64,000 bases of DNA from Pseudactinotalea terrae (GTDB lineage Bacteria > Actinomycetota > Actinomycetes > Actinomycetales > Beutenbergiaceae). This document shows positions 1 to 8,456 of the stretch, one piece after another (the stretch's first letter is position 1; the number at the start of each line of letters is the position of its first letter). The notes under the pieces were generated by a model. It had not been told where the DNA came from, did not search any database, and saw nothing but the letters and a program-made list of their open reading frames with translations. The stretch is taken from positions 496,001-560,000 of the forward strand of contig NZ_WNXZ01000001.1 of assembly GCF_009733845.1 (NCBI RefSeq), in the 5' to 3' direction. The translations under genes and the position numbers were made by a program.

Positions 1-503
1 TCGTAGGTGGCTGCGCCGTCCGGGTCGGTCTCGGTGAGCGCAGCGGCGAGCGCATCAGCGACGTCCGCCACACGCAGCGGGTCGAGCCAGAAGTGGGGGT
101 CGACGCCGCTGTGGTCGTGGCCGTCGTGGTCCCCCTCGTCCTCGTGCCCTTCCTCGAGCAGGTCGGCCGAGTCCGCGGCGTCGACCACGACCGTCTCCTC
201 GCCCACCTCGCCGATCGTGTCGTCGACGGCGGCCTGGAACCCCGAGAGCATCAGCACCACGTCGGAGGTCACGATGCTCGTCACTGCGGAAGGCGAGAGC
301 TCGAGGTCGTGCGGCTCGGTGCCGGCGGGTGCGACGTTGGTCACGGTGGCGGCCTCGCCCGCGACCCGCTCAGCGATGAACTGCAAGGGGTAGGCGGTGA
401 CCGCGATCTGGACCTCGCCGTCGTCGCTCGCGGCCGAGCAACCGACCAGCAGGAGGGGGAGCGCTGCGACGGGGGCGAGGATGCGGGCGCGCAGGCATGT
501 CAT
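1..503 (-). CDS. znuA: Zinc ABC transporter substrate-binding lipoprotein, ZnuA type (3' end outside window)
   Basis: This is the extracytoplasmic zinc-binding component of a metal ABC importer (cluster A-I family). The reverse strand reads from ATG at 503 for 167 codons and leaves the window still open. The N-terminus is a lipoprotein signal with lipobox LLVGC (Cys about residue 22). It is followed by a TAYPLQFIAERV segment typical of ZnuA/AdcA, an EPHDLELSP motif with the first metal-ligand His, and a His/Asp/Glu-rich loop (about residues 127-141) before DPHFWLDP, another conserved ligand motif. An in-frame ATG at 512 would add three residues. No ribosome binding site is visible, so a leaderless message is possible. 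The permease and ATPase genes would lie beyond position 1. The tandem Zur-like boxes touching the start codon support zinc rather than manganese as substrate. Confidence 0.9.
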   Translation of the reverse strand, partial: MTCLRARILAPVAALPLLLVGCSAASDDGEVQIAVTAYPLQFIAERVAGEAATVTNVAPAGTEPHDLELSPSAVTSIVTSDVVLMLSGFQAAVDDTIGEVGEETVVVDAADSADLLEEGHEDEGDHDGHDHSGVDPHFWLDPLRVADVADALAAALTETDPDGAATY

Positions 504-539
504 GACAATCATTCTCAACAATGATGAGAATGCTTGTCA
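503..539. promoter_or_regulatory. Tandem Zur-like boxes between znuA and glyQS
   Basis: Two 15-bp elements, TGACAATCATTCTCA (503-517) and TGAGAATGCTTGTCA (525-539), are inverted copies around position 521 differing at one base. Each is itself near-palindromic on the TGA-N-AAT-N-ATT-N-TCA plan of actinobacterial Zur operators. The first overlaps the znuA start codon, so bound Zur would cover the start and probably the promoter. The divergent glyQS start is 84 nt further on, so cross-regulation is possible but not shown. Confidence 0.75.
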
Positions 540-622
540 AACCAGGTCTGGTCGGACCGGCTAGCCTGACTCGGACGCCCGGCCAGCCAGGTCGGGTGCG
601 GCATCAGAAGGAGTCCCTCATC

Positions 623-2011
<1,389 letters not shown>

Positions 2012-2014
2012 CCG

Positions 2015-3238
2015 GTGAGCACCGATCCCCACGAGCCCGGACCTCGCCGTCGCACCCGCCGGGCTGCTCGACGCGCGATCGGTGGCCACGCGCACGGCCA
2101 CGGGCCGATCGAGATACCTGCCGCCGAGGCACGTCGGGTCCGGACCGTGCTCGCCGCCCTCGTGGTCCCGCTGCTCATCGCGACGATCGTCGGGATGATC
2201 GCGCTGTGGCCGCGTGGCGAGTCCCAGATGGGCTCGGTGCCGCTCACAGCCGACGGCGCCACGTTCGAGCGCGGCCGCGTGACCGACGTGCCCGGCGAGC
2301 TCGGAGCGGAGGTCGTGGTCGAGGTGCTCACCGGCGAGCACGCCGGCCGCGAGGTGAGCGTGCAGGCGCCCCCCGAGGTGCTCGCCGAGGGCGTCGAGAT
2401 CGGCGACGAGATCCGCATGCTGTACGTCGCCGGCGCTGCCGCGACCGGCTCGCCGTTCGTGTTCGTCGACTACGTGCGTGACATCCCGGTGATCGTGCTG
2501 GTCGCGCTCTACCTGCTGGTGGTCGCGCTCGTGGCCCGATGGCGCGGGCTCGCGGCGGTCCTCGGGCTCGCGGCCTCGCTGGTGATCGTCGGCGCGTTCG
2601 TGATCCCCGCGCTGATCCTCGGCACCTCGCCGTTGCTGGTGGCGCTCGTGGGGTCGAGCGCCATGATGTTCGTGGCCGTCTACCTCGCGCACGGGATCTC
2701 GATCCGGACGACGACGGCGCTCCTCGGCACGTTCGCCGGGCTCGCGATCACGACGGCGCTGGGGTGGTGGATGCTCGGCGCCGGCAACCTCGTGGGGAAC
2801 GGCTCTGAAGAGGCGTACATGGTCTTCACCACCTTCCCGGGGACCTCGCTCAGCGCGCTGCTGCTGTGCGGCATCGTCATCGCCGGGCTGGGGGCGCTCA
2901 ACGACGTGACGATCACCCAGGCGTCCGCCGTCTGGGAGCTGCACGCCACCGACCCCGGCGCCGGCCGCGGCAAGGTCTTCACCCGGGCGATGCGCATCGG
3001 CCGCGACCACATCGCCTCCACCGTCTACACGCTCGCGTTCGCGTACGTGGGCACGTCGCTGCCGCTGCTGATGGTCGGCGCGATCTACGACCGGAGCCTG
3101 CTGGAGTTCCTCATGTCGGGCGAGATCGTCGAGGAGGTCGTGCGGACGCTCGTGTCCTCGATCGGTCTCGTGCTGGCGATTCCCGCCACCACGGCGATCT
3201 CGGCGGCGCTCGTGGGGCGCACCCCGCAGAAGGCCTGA
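2015..3238 (+). CDS. YibE/F family multi-pass membrane protein
   Basis: A 407-residue membrane protein of the YibE/F-like family, whose biochemical role is not established. A basic cytoplasmic N-terminus (about residues 1-45) leads to a first membrane segment (VRTVLAALVVPLLIATIVGMI is its core region), then a soluble extracytoplasmic beta-rich domain (about 70-145). A run of about six hydrophobic helices fills residues 155-400, including the conserved IVIAGLGALNDVTITQASAV segment. The GTG start lies 3 nt after the glyQS stop, so the two are probably co-transcribed. The downstream gene is convergent, with a short inverted repeat CCTGAG/CTCAGG (3234-3250) at the junction that may terminate weakly. 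Confidence 0.85.
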   Translation: MSTDPHEPGPRRRTRRAARRAIGGHAHGHGPIEIPAAEARRVRTVLAALVVPLLIATIVGMIALWPRGESQMGSVPLTADGATFERGRVTDVPGELGAEVVVEVLTGEHAGREVSVQAPPEVLAEGVEIGDEIRMLYVAGAAATGSPFVFVDYVRDIPVIVLVALYLLVVALVARWRGLAAVLGLAASLVIVGAFVIPALILGTSPLLVALVGSSAMMFVAVYLAHGISIRTTTALLGTFAGLAITTALGWWMLGAGNLVGNGSEEAYMVFTTFPGTSLSALLLCGIVIAGLGALNDVTITQASAVWELHATDPGAGRGKVFTRAMRIGRDHIASTVYTLAFAYVGTSLPLLMVGAIYDRSLLEFLMSGEIVEEVVRTLVSSIGLVLAIPATTAISAALVGRTPQKA

Positions 3239-3245
3239 GGACCGC

Positions 3246-3878
3246 TCAGGTCTGGACGCCGGTCACGATCGCCGCGACCGTCCGCTCCGCCAGGGCACGC
3301 AGCTCGGCGGCCGGCAGGCCGCGCAGCGGGCCGTGGATCGCCAGCTCGGCGAAGCCGTGGACCGCTGACCAGCAGGGCCACTCCGCGCCGGGTCGTGCTC
3401 GTGGGTCGAGAACGCCGGCGGTGACCATCGTGTCCAGCGCCTCGACCAGCATCCGGAACGGTGGCGCCGTGGCGGGGGAGCGGTACGGGCTGTCGGCAGG
3501 TGCGGATCCCGGAGCGGGGAAGAACGCGACGGCGAACCAGCCGGGCTCCTCGAGGGCGAACTCGATGTAGCCCAGTCCGACCGTGATCAGCCGGCTCCGA
3601 GCCTGCTCGTCGGCCTCGCTCGAGGACGCGGCACCGCTCCCTGCCGGGAGCGCCATGCGATCGGCCATCAGCTCCTGCACGCGTGCCGCCACCGCACCCA
3701 GCAGTGCGTCACGGTCCGCGAAGTGCCGATAGGCGGCATTGGGGGAGACGCCGACCCGCCGCGTCGCCTCCCGCAGCCCCAGCGCCCCAGGACCACCCTC
3801 CCGGGTGAGCTCCAGGCCCGCGTCCACGAGCGCGGCCCGCAGGTTGCCGTGGTGGTAGGGGCGTTGCGTCACTCGCAC
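3246..3878 (-). CDS. TetR/AcrR family transcriptional regulator
   Basis: A 210-residue repressor-type regulator. The N-terminal helix-turn-helix is clear: the HGNLRAALVDAGLELTREGG helix, then REATRRVGVSPNAAYRHFADRDALL, which is the TetR recognition helix signature. The C-terminal part (about 80-205) is an all-helical ligand and dimer domain of the type often found in WHG-like TetR proteins (PGWFAVAF near 110, HGFAELAIHGPL near 180). The start is GTG at 3878; a second GTG at 3872 is an alternative. It is divergent from the DUF899 gene, and the shared 88-nt region contains inverted repeats suitable as operators. Autoregulation and control of DUF899 are inferred. Confidence 0.88.
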   Translation of the reverse strand: MRVTQRPYHHGNLRAALVDAGLELTREGGPGALGLREATRRVGVSPNAAYRHFADRDALLGAVAARVQELMADRMALPAGSGAASSSEADEQARSRLITVGLGYIEFALEEPGWFAVAFFPAPGSAPADSPYRSPATAPPFRMLVEALDTMVTAGVLDPRARPGAEWPCWSAVHGFAELAIHGPLRGLPAAELRALAERTVAAIVTGVQT

Positions 3879-3881
3879 CTC

Positions 3882-3941
3882 TTGACTCGTCGCCAGCCAT
3901 GTCTACGATGTCAACTTATCATCGTGTGGACGTTGTCCACA
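3882..3941 (+). promoter_or_regulatory. Promoter and candidate TetR operators for the DUF899 gene
   Basis: TTGACT (3882-3887) and TACGAT (3904-3909) form a sigma-70-like promoter with a 16-nt spacer reading toward the DUF899 gene. Two inverted repeats overlap or follow it: ACGATG/CATCGT (3905-3925, 9-nt gap) and the perfect TGTGGAC-GTT-GTCCACA (3925-3941). Their position over the -10 and start point fits repression by the divergent TetR protein. Confidence 0.6.
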
Positions 3942-3966
3942 TCGCGACGAACGAGGAGCCCCGCCC

Positions 3967-4656
3967 ATGTCCAGCACCGCCCTTCCACCGGTCGTCGACG
4001 CGAGCACCTGGCAGCGCGAGCTCGAGGCCCTGCGGGCTCGAGAGAAGGCCGCGACCCGGGAGCTCGACGCGATCGCGGCCCAGCGCCGTCGGCTGCCGAT
4101 GGTGGCGATGCCCTCCTACACCCTCGTCGGCAAGGACGGTCCGGTCACGCTCGCCGAGGTGTTCGACGGCCGGTCGCAGCTGATCACGTACCACCACATG
4201 TGGCACGACGACGCGCAGTGGCAGTGCGGCGGCTGCACCGGCTTCACCTCGCAGTTCACCAGGCTGGATTTCCTCGACCCCTACGACGCGCGTTTCGTGA
4301 TCGTCACGCAGGGCCGCATCGAGGACGCGCTCGCCTACGCCGAGCGGGTCGGCAACCGCATGGAGTGGTACTCCACCGCGGACAGCGAGTTCGGCGCCGA
4401 CGTGGGCGCGCCCGCGGGCGGCGGGTTCGCCGTCAACGTCTTCCTGCGCGAGGGCGACCAGGTCTTCCGCACCTGGACCACGGACGGCCGCGGCACGGAG
4501 CAGCTGAGCCACACCTTCCCGCTGATCGACCTGCTGCCCTACGGGCGACGCGAGGACTGGCAGGACTCGCCCGCGGGCTGGCCGAAGGAGCCGGCCTACG
4601 TCGGCTGGCTCGACTCACCCGACATCGCCCGGCTGTACGGGCCCGCTGCCAGCTGA
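3967..4656 (+). CDS. DUF899 family thioredoxin-like protein
   Basis: A 229-residue soluble protein of the DUF899 family, predicted to have a thioredoxin-like fold, with no assigned reaction. Family hallmarks are visible: the N-terminal ELEALRAREKAATRELD helix, the YTLVGKDGPVTLAEVFDGR strand segment, QLITYHHMWH, and the Cys pair in QCGGCTGFTSQF (about residues 83-86). The C-terminal part has FLREGDQVFRTWTTDGRG. ATG at 3967 follows CGAGGAG at good spacing. It is divergent from a TetR regulator and probably induced by that regulator's ligand. The gene stands alone, as the next gene is convergent. Confidence 0.85.
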   Translation: MSSTALPPVVDASTWQRELEALRAREKAATRELDAIAAQRRRLPMVAMPSYTLVGKDGPVTLAEVFDGRSQLITYHHMWHDDAQWQCGGCTGFTSQFTRLDFLDPYDARFVIVTQGRIEDALAYAERVGNRMEWYSTADSEFGADVGAPAGGGFAVNVFLREGDQVFRTWTTDGRGTEQLSHTFPLIDLLPYGRREDWQDSPAGWPKEPAYVGWLDSPDIARLYGPAAS

Positions 4657-4666
4657 GCTGCCGACC

Positions 4667-5968
4667 TCAGCGATAGATCAGGTAGGGGCGGCGACGTCGG
4701 TCGAAGGCCGACAGCTCCTCGCCCCAGGCGGCGATCACCTCGTCGGCACCGGCGCCCGCGTCGATCTGCTCGCGCAGCCGGGTGGACCCGGTGAGCTTGT
4801 CGATCCAGAACGGGCGTGCCGGGTCCCAGGAGTCCTCGCGCCAGGCGAACTCGGCGTAGAGGTCGTGCGCCGCCACCAGCATCTCGACACCGACCCGGAT
4901 CGGGTCCACGCGGTCGGGGTGCGTGATGTGCACCTGCAGCCCCGCGCAGACCTCGCCCACGTGCTTGCTGAACGTGGGCGTGAAGTACGCCTCACGGAAC
5001 TGCACGCCCGGGATCTCCCGGGCCGTGAGCGCCTGCGCCCACCGGTGGTCGAGGTAGGGCGCGCCGATCAGCTCGAACGGCCGGGTGGTGCCCCTGCCCT
5101 CCGACAGGTTGGTGCCCTCGAACATCCCGGTGCCGGGGTAGACCAGCGCGGTGTCAGCCGTCGGCATGTTCGGGCTCGGCATCACGAAGGTCTGGCCGGT
5201 CTCGGCGAACAACGTCCGGCGCTTCCATCGGCGCATCTCGACGATCTCGAGTTCCTCGACGACGCCACCCTCCTCGTCGGGGAGGAACTCGCCGTTGAAG
5301 AACTGCGCGAGCTCACCCACCGTCATGCCGTGCGCCTGCACGATCTCCTTGGCGCCGACGCCGGAGGTGAACTCCGCCGTCATCATCGGCCCTCGTGCGG
5401 TGCCTCCGATCGGGTTCGGCCGGTCGAGCACCACGAAGCGGACGCCGGTGCGTACCGCGGCGCGCATCGCGGTGTACATCGTCCAGATGTAGGTGTAGAA
5501 CCGGGCGCCGACATCCTGGATGTCGAACACGACCGTGTCGACCCCGGCCGTGGTGTACATCTCGGTCATCGCATCGACGCCCGCGCCGTACGCGTCGTAG
5601 ACGGTGATGCCGGTGCGCGGGTCGGTGAACGTCGGCTCGGCCTCGCCGGCCTGCGCGGATCCGCGGAATCCGTGCTCGGGCCCGAACACCGCCACGATGT
5701 CCACCTGGCCCGAGTCGTGCATCTCGTCCACGATGCTGCGCAACGAGCCGAGCACGCCCGTCGGGTTGGTGATGACGCCGACGCGCCCGCCGCCGAGCAC
5801 CGCCCAGTCGTCCTCGGCGGCCACCTCGGCGCCGCTGACCACGCGGCGGCCGGGCGCGTTGCCACCGGGGCTGCTCGCGGCCGGTGCGGCGCCCGCGAGC
5901 AGCCCCGCTGCCGACACCCCCGCCGCGGTCAGTCCGCCGGCGAGCACTCGTCGTCTGTTCACTGCCAT
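4667..5968 (-). CDS. namZ: Exo-beta-N-acetylmuramidase NamZ-like (DUF1343), Tat-exported
   Basis: DUF1343 proteins include NamZ, which releases N-acetylmuramic acid from the non-reducing end of peptidoglycan fragments. The 433-residue protein begins with a twin-arginine signal (NRRRVLAGGLTAAGVSAAGLL), so it acts outside the membrane. Typical segments follow: GVITNPTGV near residue 60, FGPEHGFRGSAQAGE near 90, then VFDIQDVGARFYTYIWTM and LDRPNPIGG, and near 265 MPSPNMPT and YPGTGMFEGTNLSEGRGTT. The frame is open to 6001, but ATG at 5968 has GGGAG upstream and begins right at the Tat signal. It lies 29 nt downstream of the NagZ-like gene in the same direction, which suggests an operon in which NagZ removes GlcNAc and NamZ then removes MurNAc. 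Confidence 0.88.
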   Translation of the reverse strand: MAVNRRRVLAGGLTAAGVSAAGLLAGAAPAASSPGGNAPGRRVVSGAEVAAEDDWAVLGGGRVGVITNPTGVLGSLRSIVDEMHDSGQVDIVAVFGPEHGFRGSAQAGEAEPTFTDPRTGITVYDAYGAGVDAMTEMYTTAGVDTVVFDIQDVGARFYTYIWTMYTAMRAAVRTGVRFVVLDRPNPIGGTARGPMMTAEFTSGVGAKEIVQAHGMTVGELAQFFNGEFLPDEEGGVVEELEIVEMRRWKRRTLFAETGQTFVMPSPNMPTADTALVYPGTGMFEGTNLSEGRGTTRPFELIGAPYLDHRWAQALTAREIPGVQFREAYFTPTFSKHVGEVCAGLQVHITHPDRVDPIRVGVEMLVAAHDLYAEFAWREDSWDPARPFWIDKLTGSTRLREQIDAGAGADEVIAAWGEELSAFDRRRRPYLIYR

Positions 5969-5997
5969 CCTCGATCGTCTCCCTCGTGGTTGTGCGG

Positions 5998-7788
5998 TCA
6001 CCAGGTCAGCCCGTGCCCGAACGGGTACAGGATCGTCGTAGGGTCGTCGGCTGCCAGGATGTCGACCGGCAGCGTGCCCACCGGCGCGACCTCACCCGCG
6101 AGGACCCTGGCCGCGGACTCGATGGCGATCGGCGAGTAGGAGTACGTCGCGAGGTAGGTCGGTGCGTCGCCGAGCGAGGCGATGTCGTAGGGGTTCCGCA
6201 CCGCGACGACGACCACGACGGCACCGGTGGCGCGCAGCTCCGACACCAGCTGCTGCTGACCTGGCGAGGTCGACGCGTTCATCGTCAGGACCACGACCAC
6301 GTCAGCAGTCGCGGCGGCGGCGACAGCGGCCGCGATGCGGGCGCTGGAGGGCGCGGTGCCGGTCTCGACCCGCGTCACCACGCCGCCCCGGTCGGTCAGC
6401 GCGTCGGCGAGGACGCCGGTGGTCGTCACGCCGTACCCGGTCACCAGGATGGCGGTGCCCTCGACGGCGAGCGGCAGCACGCCGTCGTCGTTGCGCACCA
6501 GCGTGGTGGTCCGGTCCGTGATCTCGTCCGCCAGGCTCAGGTGGGCCGGGATGCCGACGACGGCGCTCACCTCCTCGGGGTCGGCGTAGGGCCGCTCGAC
6601 GATGCCGCGCCGGTACTTCAGCCGCAGGATGCGCGCGACCTTCTCATCGAGGTCCCGGCGGCTGATGCGGCCGGTCTGCACGGCATCAGTGACCGCTGCG
6701 TACGCATCGTCCATCGCTGGTGTCATCAGGAGCTGGTCGGCACCCGCGAGCAGGGCGCGGACGGCGACCTCGGCGTCGCCGTAGAGGTCACGCACGCCCT
6801 GCATGTTGAGAGCGTCGGTGACGATGACGCCGTCGAAGCCCAGCTCCTCGCGGAGCACGCCGGTGAGGATCGGGTGGCTCAGCGTCGCCGGGTCGCCGGA
6901 GTCGTCGAGCGCGGGGAAGGCGAGGTGGGCCGTCATGATCATGTCGATGCCGGCCTCGATCGCCGCCCGGAACGGTGGCGCGTCGATCTCCTCCCACTCC
7001 TGGCGCGTGTGGGTGATGATCGGGAACGCGACGTGGCTGTCGACCGCCGTGTCGCCGTGGCCCGGGAAGTGCTTCGCCGAGGCCGAGACACCACCGTCGT
7101 CCTGGAAGCCGCGCACCTGCGCGGCTGCCATCTCGGCGGCCAGCGCCGGGTCGGAGCTGAACGAGCGGGTGCCGATCACCGGGTTGGCCGGGTTGACGTT
7201 GACGTCGCAGACCGGCGCGAAGTCGGTGTTGACGCCCATCGCCCTCAGCTCGGCCCCGATGATCTCGGCCGCGGCGCGGGCATCCTCGGCGCTGCGGCCG
7301 GCACCGAGCGCCATCGCGCCCGGGAACGGCGTGGCCGGCGGCCCGATGCGGGTGACGAGGCCACCCTCCTGGTCGGTGGCGATCTGCAGCGGGATCTGCA
7401 CCTTGTTGGGCCCCTGGTTCGCGGCTTCCTGCAGGCCGTTGGACAGCGCCACGATCTGGTCGGGGTCCTGCACGCTGTCGGTCCACGCGAAGTAGATGAC
7501 ACCCCCGAGCTGGTACTTCTGCACCACCTCGGCCGGGCTGGCCACCCCGTACAGCGGGATGTTGCGCTCGTCCGGCGTGGTGGCGTCGGACCCGTAGACG
7601 TTCTGGACGAACAGCTGGCCGATCTTCTGCTCGATGGTCATGCGGCGCAGGTGCGAGGTGACCCACCCGTGCTCGCCGCGCGGGCTGCTGCCGTGCGCGT
7701 GGGCCGTGGTCGCGGCTGCTGCCACGCCAGCGGCGGCCAGGCCGCTGGTGAGCAGGGTCCTGCGGGTGAACGTGGTCGACGGGCGCAT
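5998..7788 (-). CDS. nagZ: Glycoside hydrolase family 3 beta-N-acetylhexosaminidase, NagZ-like, Tat-exported
   Basis: A 596-residue GH3 enzyme expected to cleave beta-1,4-linked GlcNAc from muropeptides or chitooligosaccharides. The N-terminus has a Tat signal (TRRTLLTSGLAAAGVAAAA). The catalytic barrel shows DQEGGLVTR (139-147), the NagZ hallmark KHFPGHGDTAVDSH (239-252), whose His serves in acid/base catalysis in this family, and the nucleophile Asp325 in VIVTDALNM. A second alpha/beta domain (about 410-596) is present, as in Gram-positive NagZ. ATG at 7788 follows TTGGAG. It is first in a two-gene unit with namZ, and both products are exported, consistent with extracytoplasmic peptidoglycan scavenging. 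Confidence 0.92.
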   Translation of the reverse strand: MRPSTTFTRRTLLTSGLAAAGVAAAATTAHAHGSSPRGEHGWVTSHLRRMTIEQKIGQLFVQNVYGSDATTPDERNIPLYGVASPAEVVQKYQLGGVIYFAWTDSVQDPDQIVALSNGLQEAANQGPNKVQIPLQIATDQEGGLVTRIGPPATPFPGAMALGAGRSAEDARAAAEIIGAELRAMGVNTDFAPVCDVNVNPANPVIGTRSFSSDPALAAEMAAAQVRGFQDDGGVSASAKHFPGHGDTAVDSHVAFPIITHTRQEWEEIDAPPFRAAIEAGIDMIMTAHLAFPALDDSGDPATLSHPILTGVLREELGFDGVIVTDALNMQGVRDLYGDAEVAVRALLAGADQLLMTPAMDDAYAAVTDAVQTGRISRRDLDEKVARILRLKYRRGIVERPYADPEEVSAVVGIPAHLSLADEITDRTTTLVRNDDGVLPLAVEGTAILVTGYGVTTTGVLADALTDRGGVVTRVETGTAPSSARIAAAVAAAATADVVVVLTMNASTSPGQQQLVSELRATGAVVVVVAVRNPYDIASLGDAPTYLATYSYSPIAIESAARVLAGEVAPVGTLPVDILAADDPTTILYPFGHGLTW

Positions 7789-7865
7789 GGCGTCTCCAAG
7801 GGGCTGCTCGCGGCGGTGCGAGCGTCTGGTCGGGTCGATCCATGCCTACCCGAACGGGAACCCCC

Positions 7866-7893
7866 ATGGTAGAGGTTTGACCAAAGCTTGACC
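7866..7893 (-). promoter_or_regulatory. Candidate promoter/operator region of nagZ-namZ
   Basis: A direct repeat TTGACC (7877-7882 and 7888-7893, 11-nt period, about one helical turn) lies about 90 nt upstream of nagZ. On the reverse strand TACCAT (7871-7866) could be a -10. The 11-nt phasing suggests an activator or repressor site; the factor is unknown. Confidence 0.3.
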
Positions 7894-7949
7894 CTACTTG
7901 GCCACCCCGGGTGGTGGCGTTGCCGGTTTTCAGCCCGCCGCTCGTACGG

Positions 7950-8414
7950 TCACGCGACCGTGAGCTCCGTGGCGCTGGTCATGCGCACCAGCTCGTCATA
8001 GGTGGTGGAGAACACCGCGGCGGGATGGCCGGCAGCCGCCCAGACGACCGGGTGCTCGCGCAGCCAGGGGTCGATGTAGGTCCGGATCGGTGCCGGGTGG
8101 GCGATCGGTGAGACCCCGCCGATCACCTGGCCGGTGTGGGTGCGGACGAAGTCCTTGTCCGCCCGCGTCAGGGGGCCGGTGGTCCGCGCGACCAGGTCGG
8201 TGTCGACCCGATGGGCTCCTGAGGTGAGGATGAGGACCGGCGCACCACCGCCGTCGAACAGAAGACTGTTGGCGATCGCTCCGACCTGGCACCCGAGCGC
8301 CTCGGCGGCCAGCGCCGCCGTGTGCACGGAGTCCGGGAGGATCCTGATCTCACCGCTGCCACCCGCCTCGGCGAGGGCGGCCCGGAACCTGGTGATCGAC
8401 GTGTGCTCAGCCAC
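7950..8414 (-). CDS. ybaK: YbaK/EbsC-family aminoacyl-tRNA deacylase
   Basis: A 154-residue single-domain protein of the YbaK/ProX editing family, which hydrolyses mischarged aminoacyl-tRNAs (Cys-tRNA-Pro for YbaK). Visible family features are the HTAALAAEALGCQVGAIANSLLF segment, LILTSGAHRVD, and the GQVIGGVSPIAHP loop near residue 100 containing the conserved Gly-Gly-x-x-Pro that lines the editing pocket. The start is GTG at 8414 with no Shine-Dalgarno; TAGGGT ends 6 nt upstream, so the message is probably leaderless. It is divergent from dusB across 42 nt. The exact amino acid specificity cannot be read from the sequence. Confidence 0.85.
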   Translation of the reverse strand: MAEHTSITRFRAALAEAGGSGEIRILPDSVHTAALAAEALGCQVGAIANSLLFDGGGAPVLILTSGAHRVDTDLVARTTGPLTRADKDFVRTHTGQVIGGVSPIAHPAPIRTYIDPWLREHPVVWAAAGHPAAVFSTTYDELVRMTSATELTVA

Positions 8415-8420
8415 ACCCCG

Positions 8421-8450
8421 ACCCTATCGATGCCGAGGATCAGCGATACT
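8421..8450. promoter_or_regulatory. Interlocked divergent leaderless promoters of ybaK and dusB
   Basis: The 42 bases between the two start codons hold both -10 elements: TAGGGT on the reverse strand (8426-8421), 6 nt before the ybaK GTG, and GATACT on the forward strand (8445-8450), 6 nt before the dusB GTG. With a 17-nt spacer each -35 zone falls on the other gene's -10. Neither -35 is a good consensus match. Simultaneous polymerase binding looks sterically impossible. Confidence 0.55.
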
Positions 8451-8456
8451 CGTGCG

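Noticed and set aside
540-622. Riboswitch or T-box leader before glyQS
   Set aside because: The leader is too short, and no T-box sequence or glycine-aptamer-like fold was recognised; only a Shine-Dalgarno is clear.
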